Shown here in pieces: positions 46,187 to 60,500 of a stretch of 64,000 nt of DNA (within the stretch, counting starts at the first letter, position 1; each line of letters begins with the position of its first letter). The notes below the pieces were generated by a model. It searched no databases. It saw only the letters and a list, made by a program, of their open reading frames with translations, and had not been told where the DNA came from. Source of the stretch: Panorpa germanica (Eukaryota; Arthropoda; Insecta; Mecoptera; Panorpidae); NCBI GenBank assembly GCA_963678705.1, contig CAVMBN010000206.1:19001-83000 (forward strand). The letters are read 5' to 3'. The position numbers and the translations under genes are program-made.

Positions 46187-49100
46187 AATTACTATTACCA
46201 AATTTCCATTAGACCCATAGTGCACCTGTAATTAAAGAAAAACCCATTTTCTCGGCCATTTTGAAAAACTTCTTTTTGCTGTAGCTCCTAAACTACACAA
46301 CGAATTTAAAAGTAGTCTATGGCAAAAAGATGCGCTATAAAATTTTACACAAAAATTACATATACTAAATTTCTATTAGACTTATAGTTTACCTGTAAAC
46401 TAAAAAAAACGCATAACTTCTTAACCGTTTAACTTATTGCAAGATTGTTTAAATTTTTGGATTCGTCGGTGACTTATACAAGTTTTACGTATAATATTAG
46501 TGTAGTTGTGAACGCACCTTGATATTTTAAAAATTAAAAAAAAAAGGTTTTTTCGCCATAGCTCCTAAACTATAGAACGGATTTGAAAGTGGTCTATGGC
46601 AAAAAGATGCGCAAGAAAATTCTACATAAAATTACTATTACCAAATTTCCATTAGACCCATAGTGCACCTGTAATTAAAGAAAAACCCATTTTCTCGGCC
46701 ATTTTGAAAAACTTCTTTTTGCTGTAGCTCCTAAACTACACAACGAATTTAAAAGTAGTCTATGGCAAAAAGATGCGCTATAAAATTTTACACAAAAATT
46801 ACATATACTAAATTTCTATTAGACTTATAGTTTACCTGTAAACTAAAAAAAACGCATAACTTCTTAACCGTTTAACTTATTGCAAGATTGTTTAAATTTT
46901 TGGATTCGTCGGTGACTTATACAAGTTTTATGTATAATATTAGTGTAGTTGTGAACGCACCTTGATATTTTAAAAATTAAAAAAAAAAGGTTTTTTCGCC
47001 ATAGCTCCTAAACTATAGAACGGATTTGAAAGTGGTCTATGGCAAAAAGATGCGCAAGAAAATTCTACATAAAATTACTATTACCAAATTTCCATTAGAC
47101 CCATAGTGCACCTGTAATTAAAGAAAAACCCATTTTCTCGGCCATTTTGAAAAACTTCTTTTTGCTGTAGCTCCTAAACTACACAACGAATTTAAAAGTA
47201 GTCTATGGCAAAAAGATGCGCTATAAAATTTTACACAAAAATTACATATACTAAATTTCTATTAGACTTATAGTTTACCTGTAAACTAAAAAAAACGCAT
47301 AACTTCTTAACCGTTTAACTTATTGCAAGATTGTTTAAATTTTTGGATTCGTCGGTGACTTATACAAGTTTTATGTATAATATTAGTGTAGTTGTGAACG
47401 CACCTTGATATTTTAAAAATTAAAAAAAAAAGGTTTTTTCGCCATAGCTCCTAAACTATAGAACGGATTTGAAAGTGGTCTATGGCAAAAAGATGCGCAA
47501 GAAAATTCTACATAAAATTACTATTACCAAATTTCCATTAGACCCATAGTGCACCTGTAATTAAAGAAAAACCCATTTTCTCGGCCATTTTGAAAAACTT
47601 CTTTTTGCTGTAGCTCCTAAACTACACAACGAATTTAAAAGTAGTCTATGGCAAAAAGATGCGCTATAAAATTTTACACAAAAATTACATATACTAAATT
47701 TCTATTAGACTTATAGTTTACCTGTAAACTAAAAAAAACGCATAACTTCTTAACCGTTTAACTTATTGCAAGATTGTTTAAATTTTTGGATTCGTCGGTG
47801 ACTTATACAAGTTTTATGTATAATATTAGTGTAGTTGTGAACGCACCTTGATATTTTAAAAATTAAAAAAAAAAGGTTTTTTCGCCATAGCTCCTAAACT
47901 ATAGAACGGATTTGAAAGTGGTCTATGGCAAAAAGATGCGCAAGAAAATTCTACATAAAATTACTATTACCAAATTTCCATTAGACCCATAGTGCACCTG
48001 TAATTAAAGAAAAACCCATTTTCTCGGCCATTTTGAAAAACTTCTTTTTGCTGTAGCTCCTAAACTACACAACGAATTTAAAAGTAGTCTATGGCAAAAA
48101 GATGCGCTATAAAATTTTACACAAAAATTACATATACTAAATTTCTATTAGACTTATAGTTTACCTGTAAACTAAAAAAAACGCATAACTTCTTAACCGT
48201 TTAACTTATTGCAAGATTGTTTAAATTTTTGGATTCGTCGGTGACTTATACAAGTTTTACGTATAATATTAGTGTAGTTGTGAACGCACCTTGATATTTT
48301 AAAAATTAAAAAAAAAAGGTTTTTTCGCCATAGCTCCTAAACTATAGAACGGATTTGAAAGTGGTCTATGGCAAAAAGATGCGCAAGAAAATTCTACATA
48401 AAATTACTATTACCAAATTTCCATTAGACCCATAGTGCACCTGTAATTAAAGAAAAACCCATTTTCTCGGCCATTTTGAAAAACTTCTTTTTGCTGTAGC
48501 TCCTAAACTACACAACGAATTTAAAAGTAGTCTATGGCAAAAAGATGCGCTATAAAATTTTACACAAAAATTACATATACTAAATTTCTATTAGACTTAT
48601 AGTTTACCTGTAAACTAAAAAAAACGCATAACTTCTTAACCGTTTAACTTATTGCAAGATTGTTTAAATTTTTGGATTCGTCGGTGACTTATACAAGTTT
48701 TATGTATAATATTAGTGTAGTTGTGAACGCACCTTGATATTTTAAAAATTAAAAAAAAAAGGTTTTTTCGCCATAGCTCCTAAACTATAGAACGGATTTG
48801 AAAGTGGTCTATGGCAAAAAGATGCGCAAGAAAATTCTACATAAAATTACTATTACCAAATTTCCATTAGACCCATAGTGCACCTGTAATTAAAGAAAAA
48901 CCCATTTTCTCGGCCATTTTGAAAAACTTCTTTTTGCTGTAGCTCCTAAACTACACAACGAATTTAAAAGTAGTCTATGGCAAAAAGATGCGCTATAAAA
49001 TTTTACACAAAAATTACATATACTAAATTTCTATTAGACTTATAGTTTACCTGTAAACTAAAAAAAACGCATAACTTCTTAACCGTTTAACTTATTGCAA

Positions 49101-50627
49101 GATTGTTTAAATTTTTGGATTCGTCGGTGACTTATACAAGTTTTATGTATAATATTAGTGTAGTTGTGAACGCACCTTGATATTTTAAAAATTAAAAAAA
49201 AAAGGTTTTTTCGCCATAGCTCCTAAACTATAGAACGGATTTGAAAGTGGTCTATGGCAAAAAGATGCGCAAGAAAATTCTACATAAAATTACTATTACC
49301 AAATTTCCATTAGACCCATAGTGCACCTGTAATTAAAGAAAAACCCATTTTCTCGGCCATTTTGAAAAACTTCTTTTTGCTGTAGCTCCTAAACTACACA
49401 ACGAATTTAAAAGTAGTCTATGGCAAAAAGATGCGCTATAAAATTTTACACAAAAATTACATATACTAAATTTCTATTAGACTTATAGTTTACCTGTAAA
49501 CTAAAAAAAACGCATAACTTCTTAACCGTTTAACTTATTGCAAGATTGTTTAAATTTTTGGATTCGTCGGTGACTTATACAAGTTTTATGTATAATATTA
49601 GTGTAGTTGTGAACGCACCTTGATATTTTAAAAATTAAAAAAAAAAGGTTTTTTCGCCATAGCTCCTAAACTATAGAACGGATTTGAAAGTGGTCTATGG
49701 CAAAAAGATGCGCAAGAAAATTCTACATAAAATTACTATTACCAAATTTCCATTAGACCCATAGTGCACCTGTAATTAAAGAAAAACCCATTTTCTCGGC
49801 CATTTTGAAAAACTTCTTTTTGCTGTAGCTCCTAAACTACACAACGAATTTAAAAGTAGTCTATGGCAAAAAGATGCGCTATAAAATTTTACACAAAAAT
49901 TACATATACTAAATTTCTATTAGACTTATAGTTTACCTGTAAACTAAAAAAAACGCATAACTTCTTAACCGTTTAACTTATTGCAAGATTGTTTAAATTT
50001 TTGGATTCGTCGGTGACTTATACAAGTTTTATGTATAATATTAGTGTAGTTGTGAACGCACCTTGATTTTTAAAAATTAAAAAAAAAAGGTTTTTTCGCC
50101 ATAGCTCCTAAACTATAGAACGGATTTGAAAGTGGTCTATGGCAAAAAGATGCGCAAGAAAATTCTACATAAAATTACTATTACCAAATTTCCATTAGAC
50201 CCATAGTGCACCTGTAATTAAAGAAAAACCCATTTTCTCGGCCATTTTGAAAAACTTCTTTTTGCTGTAGCTCCTAAACTACACAACGAATTTAAAAGTA
50301 GTCTATGGCAAAAAGATGCGCTATAAAATTTTACACAAAAATTACATATACTAAATTTCTATTAGACTTATAGTTTACCTGTAAACTAAAAAAAACGCAT
50401 AACTTCTTAACCGTTTAACTTATTGCAAGATTGTTTAAATTTTTGGATTCGTCGGTGACTTATACAAGTTTTACGTATAATATTAGTGTAGTTGTGAACG
50501 CACCTTGATATTTTAAAAATTAAAAAAAAAAGGTTTTTTCGCCATAGCTCCTAAACTATAGAACGGATTTGAAAGTGGTCTATGGCAAAAAGATGCGCAA
50601 GAAAATTCTACATAAAATTACTATTAC
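46187..50627 (+). repeat. Higher-order segment, second copy (satellite units 21-30)
   Basis: C variants at 46488, 48260 and 50474 and the one-base deletion near 50065 lie exactly 7,087 bases after their counterparts in units 5-14, that is 16 units minus the one-base deletion. Confidence 0.85.
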
Positions 50628-53600
50628 CAAATTTCCATTAGACCCATAGTGCACCTGTAATTAAAGAAAAACCCATTTTCTCGGCCATTTTGAAAAACTT
50701 CTTTTTGCTGTAGCTCCTAAACTACACAACGAATTTAAAAGTAGTCTATGGCAAAAAGATGCGCTATAAAATTTTACACAAAAATTACATATACTAAATT
50801 TCTATTAGACTTATAGTTTACCTGTAAACTAAAAAAAACGCATAACTTCTTAACCGTTTAACTTATTGCAAGATTGTTTAAATTTTTGGATTCGTCGGTG
50901 ACTTATACAAGTTTTATGTATAATATTAGTGTAGTTGTGAACGCACCTTGATATTTTAAAAATTAAAAAAAAAAGGTTTTTTCGCCATAGCTCCTAAACT
51001 ATAGAACGGATTTGAAAGTGGTCTATGGCAAAAAGATGCGCAAGAAAATTCTACATAAAATTACTATTACCAAATTTCCATTAGACCCATAGTGCACCTG
51101 TAATTAAAGAAAAACCCATTTTCTCGGCCATTTTGAAAAACTTCTTTTTGCTGTAGCTCCTAAACTACACAACGAATTTAAAAGTAGTCTATGGCAAAAA
51201 GATGCGCTATAAAATTTTACACAAAAATTACATATACTAAATTTCTATTAGACTTATAGTTTACCTGTAAACTAAAAAAAACGCATAACTTCTTAACCGT
51301 TTAACTTATTGCAAGATTGTTTAAATTTTTGGATTCGTCGGTGACTTATACAAGTTTTATGTATAATATTAGTGTAGTTGTGAACGCACCTTGATATTTT
51401 AAAAATTAAAAAAAAAAGGTTTTTTCGCCATAGCTCCTAAACTATAGAACGGATTTGAAAGTGGTCTATGGCAAAAAGATGCGCAAGAAAATTCTACATA
51501 AAATTACTATTACCAAATTTCCATTAGACCCATAGTGCACCTGTAATTAAAGAAAAACCCATTTTCTCGGCCATTTTGAAAAACTTCTTTTTGCTGTAGC
51601 TCCTAAACTACACAACGAATTTAAAAGTAGTCTATGGCAAAAAGATGCGCTATAAAATTTTACACAAAAATTACATATACTAAATTTCTATTAGACTTAT
51701 AGTTTACCTGTAAACTAAAAAAAACGCATAACTTCTTAACCGTTTAACTTATTGCAAGATTGTTTAAATTTTTGGATTCGTCGGTGACTTATACAAGTTT
51801 TATGTATAATATTAGTGTAGTTGTGAACGCACCTTGATATTTTAAAAATTAAAAAAAAAAGGTTTTTTCGCCATAGCTCCTAAACTATAGAACGGATTTG
51901 AAAGTGGTCTATGGCAAAAAGATGCGCAAGAAAATTCTACATAAAATTACTATTACCAAATTTCCATTAGACCCATAGTGCACCTGTAATTAAAGAAAAA
52001 CCCATTTTCTCGGCCATTTTGAAAAACTTCTTTTTGCTGTAGCTCCTAAACTACACAACGAATTTAAAAGTAGTCTATGGCAAAAAGATGCGCTATAAAA
52101 TTTTACACAAAAATTACATATACTAAATTTCTATTAGACTTATAGTTTACCTGTAAACTAAAAAAAACGCATAACTTCTTAACCGTTTAACTTATTGCAA
52201 GATTGTTTAAATTTTTGGATTCGTCGGTGACTTATACAAGTTTTATGTATAATATTAGTGTAGTTGTGAACGCACCTTGATATTTTAAAAATTAAAAAAA
52301 AAAGGTTTTTTCGCCATAGCTCCTAAACTATAGAACGGATTTGAAAGTGGTCTATGGCAAAAAGATGCGCAAGAAAATTCTACATAAAATTACTATTACC
52401 AAATTTCCATTAGACCCATAGTGCACCTGTAATTAAAGAAAAACCCATTTTCTCGGCCATTTTGAAAAACTTCTTTTTGCTGTAGCTCCTAAACTACACA
52501 ACGAATTTAAAAGTAGTCTATGGCAAAAAGATGCGCTATAAAATTTTACACAAAAATTACATATACTAAATTTCTATTAGACTTATAGTTTACCTGTAAA
52601 CTAAAAAAAACGCATAACTTCTTAACCGTTTAACTTATTGCAAGATTGTTTAAATTTTTGGATTCGTCGGTGACTTATACAAGTTTTATGTATAATATTA
52701 GTGTAGTTGTGAACGCACCTTGATATTTTAAAAATTAAAAAAAAAAGGTTTTTTCGCCATAGCTCCTAAACTATAGAACGGATTTGAAAGTGGTCTATGG
52801 CAAAAAGATGCGCAAGAAAATTCTACATAAAATTACTATTACCAAATTTCCATTAGACCCATAGTGCACCTGTAATTAAAGAAAAACCCATTTTCTCGGC
52901 CATTTTGAAAAACTTCTTTTTGCTGTAGCTCCTAAACTACACAACGAATTTAAAAGTAGTCTATGGCAAAAAGATGCGCTATAAAATTTTACACAAAAAT
53001 TACATATACTAAATTTCTATTAGACTTATAGTTTACCTGTAAACTAAAAAAAACGCATAACTTCTTAACCGTTTAACTTATTGCAAGATTGTTTAAATTT
53101 TTGGATTCGTCGGTGACTTATACAAGTTTTATGTATAATATTAGTGTAGTTGTGAACGCACCTTGATATTTTAAAAATTAAAAAAAAAAGGTTTTTTCGC
53201 CATAGCTCCTAAACTATAGAACGGATTTGAAAGTGGTCTATGGCAAAAAGATGCGCAAGAAAATTCTACATAAAATTACTATTACCAAATTTCCATTAGA
53301 CCCATAGTGCACCTGTAATTAAAGAAAAACCCATTTTCTCGGCCATTTTGAAAAACTTCTTTTTGCTGTAGCTCCTAAACTACACAACGAATTTAAAAGT
53401 AGTCTATGGCAAAAAGATGCGCTATAAAATTTTACACAAAAATTACATATACTAAATTTCTATTAGACTTATAGTTTACCTGTAAACTAAAAAAAACGCA
53501 TAACTTCTTAACCGTTTAACTTATTGCAAGATTGTTTAAATTTTTGGATTCGTCGGTGACTTATACAAGTTTTATGTATAATATTAGTGTAGTTGTGAAC

Positions 53601-54599
53601 GCACCTTGATATTTTAAAAATTAAAAAAAAAAGGTTTTTTCGCCATAGCTCCTAAACTATAGAACGGATTTGAAAGTGGTCTATGGCAAAAAGATGCGCA
53701 AGAAAATTCTACATAAAATTACTATTACCAAATTTCCATTAGACCCATAGTGCACCTGTAATTAAAGAAAAACCCATTTTCTCGGCCATTTTGAAAAACT
53801 TCTTTTTGCTGTAGCTCCTAAACTACACAACGAATTTAAAAGTAGTCTATGGCAAAAAGATGCGCTATAAAATTTTACACAAAAATTACATATACTAAAT
53901 TTCTATTAGACTTATAGTTTACCTGTAAACTAAAAAAAACGCATAACTTCTTAACCGTTTAACTTATTGCAAGATTGTTTAAATTTTTGGATTCGTCGGT
54001 GACTTATACAAGTTTTATGTATAATATTAGTGTAGTTGTGAACGCACCTTGATATTTTAAAAATTAAAAAAAAAAGGTTTTTTCGCCATAGCTCCTAAAC
54101 TATAGAACGGATTTGAAAGTGGTCTATGGCAAAAAGATGCGCAAGAAAATTCTACATAAAATTACTATTACCAAATTTCCATTAGACCCATAGTGCACCT
54201 GTAATTAAAGAAAAACCCATTTTCTCGGCCATTTTGAAAAACTTCTTTTTGCTGTAGCTCCTAAACTACACAACGAATTTAAAAGTAGTCTATGGCAAAA
54301 AGATGCGCTATAAAATTTTACACAAAAATTACATATACTAAATTTCTATTAGACTTATAGTTTACCTGTAAACTAAAAAAAACGCATAACTTCTTAACCG
54401 TTTAACTTATTGCAAGATTGTTTAAATTTTTGGATTCGTCGGTGACTTATACAAGTTTTATGTATAATATTAGTGTAGTTGTGAACGCACCTTGATATTT
54501 TAAAAATTAAAAAAAAAAGGTTTTTTCGCCATAGCTCCTAAACTATAGAACGGATTTGAAAGTGGTCTATGGCAAAAAGATGCGCAAGAAAATTCTACA

Positions 54600-57500
54600 T
54601 AAAATTACTATTACCAAATTTCCATTAGACCCATAGTGCACCTGTAATTAAAGAAAAACCCATTTTCTCGGCCATTTTGAAAAACTTCTTTTTGCTGTAG
54701 CTCCTAAACTACACAACGAATTTAAAAGTAGTCTATGGCAAAAAGATGCGCTATAAAATTTTACACAAAAATTACATATACTAAATTTCTATTAGACTTA
54801 TAGTTTACCTGTAAACTAAAAAAAACGCATAACTTCTTAACCGTTTAACTTATTGCAAGATTGTTTAAATTTTTGGATTCGTCGGTGACTTATACAAGTT
54901 TTACGTATAATATTAGTGTAGTTGTGAACGCACCTTGATATTTTAAAAATTAAAAAAAAAAGGTTTTTTCGCCATAGCTCCTAAACTATAGAACGGATTT
55001 GAAAGTGGTCTATGGCAAAAAGATGCGCAAGAAAATTCTACATAAAATTACTATTACCAAATTTCCATTAGACCCATAGTGCACCTGTAATTAAAGAAAA
55101 ACCCATTTTCTCGGCCATTTTGAAAAACTTCTTTTTGCTGTAGCTCCTAAACTACACAACGAATTTAAAAGTAGTCTATGGCAAAAAGATGCGCTATAAA
55201 ATTTTACACAAAAATTACATATACTAAATTTCTACTTAGACTTATAGTTTACCTGTAAACTAAAAAAAACGCATAACTTCTTAACCGTTTAACTTATTGC
55301 AAGATTGTTTAAATTTTTGGATTCGTCGGTGACTTATACAAGTTTTACGTATAATATTAGTGTAGTTGTGAACGCACCTTGATATTTTAAAAATTAAAAA
55401 AAAAAGGTTTTTTCGCCATAGCTCCTAAACTATAGAACGGATTTGAAAGTGGTCTATGGCAAAAAGATGCGCAAGAAAATTCTACATAAAATTACTATTA
55501 CCAAATTTCCATTAGACCCATAGTGCACCTGTAATTAAAGAAAAACCCATTTTCTCGGCCATTTTGAAAAACTTCTTTTTGCTGTAGCTCCTAAACTACA
55601 CAACGAATTTAAAAGTAGTCTATGGCAAAAAGATGCGCTATAAAATTTTACACAAAAATTACATATACTAAATTTCTATTAGACTTATAGTTTACCTGTA
55701 AACTAAAAAAAACGCATAACTTCTTAACCGTTTAACTTATTGCAAGATTGTTTAAATTTTTGGATTCGTCGGTGACTTATACAAGTTTTACGTATAATAT
55801 TAGTGTAGTTGTGAACGCACCTTGATATTTTAAAAATTAAAAAAAAAAGGTTTTTTCGCCATAGCTCCTAAACTATAGAACGGATTTGAAAGTGGTCTAT
55901 GGCAAAAAGATGCGCAAGAAAATTCTACATAAAATTACTATTACCAAATTTCCATTAGACCCATAGTGCACCTGTAATTAAAGAAAAACCCATTTTCTCG
56001 GCCATTTTGAAAAACTTCTTTTTGCTGTAGCTCCTAAACTACACAACGAATTTAAAAGTAGTCTATGGCAAAAAGATGCGCTATAAAATTTTACACAAAA
56101 ATTACATATACTAAATTTCTATTAGACTTATAGTTTACCTGTAAACTAAAAAAAACGCATAACTTCTTAACCGTTTAACTTATTGCAAGATTGTTTAAAT
56201 TTTTGGATTCGTCGGTGACTTATACAAGTTTTACGTATAATATTAGTGTAGTTGTGAACGCACCTTGATATTTTAAAAATTAAAAAAAAAAGGTTTTTTC
56301 GCCATAGCTCCTAAACTATAGAACGGATTTGAAAGTGGTCTATGGCAAAAAGATGCGCAAGAAAATTCTACATAAAATTACTATTACCAAATTTCCATTA
56401 GACCCATAGTGCACCTGTAATTAAAGAAAAACCCATTTTCTCGGCCATTTTGAAAAACTTCTTTTTGCTGTAGCTCCTAAACTACACAACGAATTTAAAA
56501 GTAGTCTATGGCAAAAAGATGCGCTATAAAATTTTACACAAAAATTACATATACTAAATTTCTATTAGACTTATAGTTTACCTGTAAACTAAAAAAAACG
56601 CATAACTTCTTAACCGTTTAACTTATTGCAAGATTGTTTAAATTTTTGGATTCGTCGGTGACTTATACAAGTTTTACGTATAATATTAGTGTAGTTGTGA
56701 ACGCACCTTGATATTTTAAAAATTAAAAAAAAAAGGTTTTTTCGCCATAGCTCCTAAACTATAGAACGGATTTGAAAGTGGTCTATGGCAAAAAGATGCG
56801 CAAGAAAATTCTACATAAAATTACTATTACCAAATTTCCATTAGACCCATAGTGCACCTGTAATTAAAGAAAAACCCATTTTCTCGGCCATTTTGAAAAA
56901 CTTCTTTTTGCTGTAGCTCCTAAACTACACAACGAATTTAAAAGTAGTCTATGGCAAAAAGATGCGCTATAAAATTTTACACAAAAATTACATATACTAA
57001 ATTTCTATTAGACTTATAGTTTACCTGTAAACTAAAAAAAACGCATAACTTCTTAACCGTTTAACTTATTGCAAGATTGTTTAAATTTTTGGATTCTCGG
57101 TGACTTATACAAGTTTTACGTATAATATTAGTGTAGTTGTGAACGCACCTTGATATTTTAAAAATTAAAAAAAAAAGGTTTTTTCGCCATAGCTCCTAAA
57201 CTATAGAACGGATTTGAAAGTGGTCTATGGCAAAAAGATGCGCAAGAAAATTCTACATAAAATTACTATTACCAAATTTCCATTAGACCCATAGTGCACC
57301 TGTAATTAAAGAAAAACCCATTTTCTCGGCCATTTTGAAAAACTTCTTTTTGCTGTAGCTCCTAAACTACACAACGAATTTAAAAGTAGTCTATGGCAAA
57401 AAGATGCGCTATAAAATTTTACACAAAAATTACATATACTAAATTTCTATTAGACTTATAGTTTACCTGTAAACTAAAAAAAACGCATAACTTCTTAACC

Positions 57501-60500
57501 GTTTAACTTATTGCAAGATTGTTTAAATTTTTGGATTCGTCGGTGACTTATACAAGTTTTACGTATAATATTAGTGTAGTTGTGAACGCACCTTGATATT
57601 TTAAAAATTAAAAAAAAAAGGTTTTTTCGCCATAGCTCCTAAACTATAGAACGGATTTGAAAGTGGTCTATGGCAAAAAGATGCGCAAGAAAATTCTACA
57701 TAAAATTACTATTACCAAATTTCCATTAGACCCATAGTGCACCTGTAATTAAAGAAAAACCCATTTTCTCGGCCATTTTGAAAAACTTCTTTTTGCTGTA
57801 GCTCCTAAACTACACAACGAATTTAAAAGTAGTCTATGGCAAAAAGATGCGCTATAAAATTTTACACAAAAATTACATATACTAAATTTCTATTAGACTT
57901 ATAGTTTACCTGTAAACTAAAAAAAACGCATAACTTCTTAACCGTTTAACTTATTGCAAGATTGTTTAAATTTTTGGATTCGTCGGTGACTTATACAAGT
58001 TTTACGTATAATATTAGTGTAGTTGTGAACGCACCTTGATATTTTAAAAATTAAAAAAAAAAGGTTTTTTCGCCATAGCTCCTAAACTATAGAACGGATT
58101 TGAAAGTGGTCTATGGCAAAAAGATGCGCAAGAAAATTCTACATAAAATTACTATTACCAAATTTCCATTAGACCCATAGTGCACCTGTAATTAAAGAAA
58201 AACCCATTTTCTCGGCCATTTTGAAAAACTTCTTTTTGCTGTAGCTCCTAAACTACACAACGAATTTAAAAGTAGTCTATGGCAAAAAGATGCGCTATAA
58301 AATTTTACACAAAAATTACATATACTAAATTTCTATTAGACTTATAGTTTACCTGTAAACTAAAAAAAACGCATAACTTCTTAACCGTTTAACTTATTGC
58401 AAGATTGTTTAAATTTTTGGATTCGTCGGTGACTTATACAAGTTTTACGTATAATATTAGTGTAGTTGTGAACGCACCTTGATATTTTAAAAATTAAAAA
58501 AAAAAGGTTTTTTCGCCATAGCTCCTAAACTATAGAACGGATTTGAAAGTGGTCTATGGCAAAAAGATGCGCAAGAAAATTCTACATAAAATTACTATTA
58601 CCAAATTTCCATTAGACCCATAGTGCACCTGTAATTAAAGAAAAACCCATTTTCTCGGCCATTTTGAAAAACTTCTTTTTGCTGTAGCTCCTAAACTACA
58701 CAACGAATTTAAAAGTAGTCTATGGCAAAAAGATGCGCTATAAAATTTTACACAAAAATTACATATACTAAATTTCTATTAGACTTATAGTTTACCTGTA
58801 AACTAAAAAAAACGCATAACTTCTTAACCGTTTAACTTATTGCAAGATTGTTTAAATTTTTGGATTCGTCGGTGACTTATACAAGTTTTACGTATAATAT
58901 TAGTGTAGTTGTGAACGCACCTTGATATTTTAAAAATTAAAAAAAAAAGGTTTTTTCGCCATAGCTCCTAAACTATAGAACGGATTTGAAAGTGGTCTAT
59001 GGCAAAAAGATGCGCAAGAAAATTCTACATAAAATTACTATTACCAAATTTCCATTAGACCCATAGTGCACCTGTAATTAAAGAAAAACCCATTTTCTCG
59101 GCCATTTTGAAAAACTTCTTTTTGCTGTAGCTCCTAAACTACACAACGAATTTAAAAGTAGTCTATGGCAAAAAGATGCGCTATAAAATTTTACACAAAA
59201 ATTACATATACTAAATTTCTATTAGACTTATAGTTTACCTGTAAACTAAAAAAAACGCATAACTTCTTAACCGTTTAACTTATTGCAAGATTGTTTAAAT
59301 TTTTGGATTCGTCGGTGACTTATACAAGTTTTACGTATAATATTAGTGTAGTTGTGAACGCACCTTGATATTTTAAAAATTAAAAAAAAAAGGTTTTTTC
59401 GCCATAGCTCCTAAACTATAGAACGGATTTGAAAGTGGTCTATGGCAAAAAGATGCGCAAGAAAATTCTACATAAAATTACTATTACCAAATTTCCATTA
59501 GACCCATAGTGCACCTGTAATTAAAGAAAAACCCATTTTCTCGGCCATTTTGAAAAACTTCTTTTTGCTGTAGCTCCTAAACTACACAACGAATTTAAAA
59601 GTAGTCTATGGCAAAAAGATGCGCTATAAAATTTTACACAAAAATTACATATACTAAATTTCTATTAGACTTATAGTTTACCTGTAAACTAAAAAAAACG
59701 CATAACTTCTTAACCGTTTAACTTATTGCAAGATTGTTTAAATTTTTGGATTCGTCGGTGACTTATACAAGTTTTACGTATAATATTAGTGTAGTTGTGA
59801 ACGCACCTTGATATTTTAAAAATTAAAAAAAAAAGGTTTTTTCGCCATAGCTCCTAAACTATAGAACGGATTTGAAAGTGGTCTATGGCAAAAAGATGCG
59901 CAAGAAAATTCTACATAAAATTACTATTACCAAATTTCCATTAGACCCATAGTGCACCTGTAATTAAAGAAAAACCCATTTTCTCGGCCATTTTGAAAAA
60001 CTTCTTTTTGCTGTAGCTCCTAAACTACACAACGAATTTAAAAGTAGTCTATGGCAAAAAGATGCGCTATAAAATTTTACACAAAAATTACATATACTAA
60101 ATTTCTATTAGACTTATAGTTTACCTGTAAACTAAAAAAAACGCATAACTTCTTAACCGTTTAACTTATTGCAAGATTGTTTAAATTTTTGGATTCGTCG
60201 GTGACTTATACAAGTTTTACGTATAATATTAGTGTAGTTGTGAACGCACCTTGATATTTTAAAAATTAAAAAAAAAAGGTTTTTTCGCCATAGCTCCTAA
60301 ACTATAGAACGGATTTGAAAGTGGTCTATGGCAAAAAGATGCGCAAGAAAATTCTACATAAAATTACTATTACCAAATTTCCATTAGACCCATAGTGCAC
60401 CTGTAATTAAAGAAAAACCCATTTTCTCGGCCATTTTGAAAAACTTCTTTTTGCTGTAGCTCCTAAACTACACAACGAATTTAAAAGTAGTCTATGGCAA

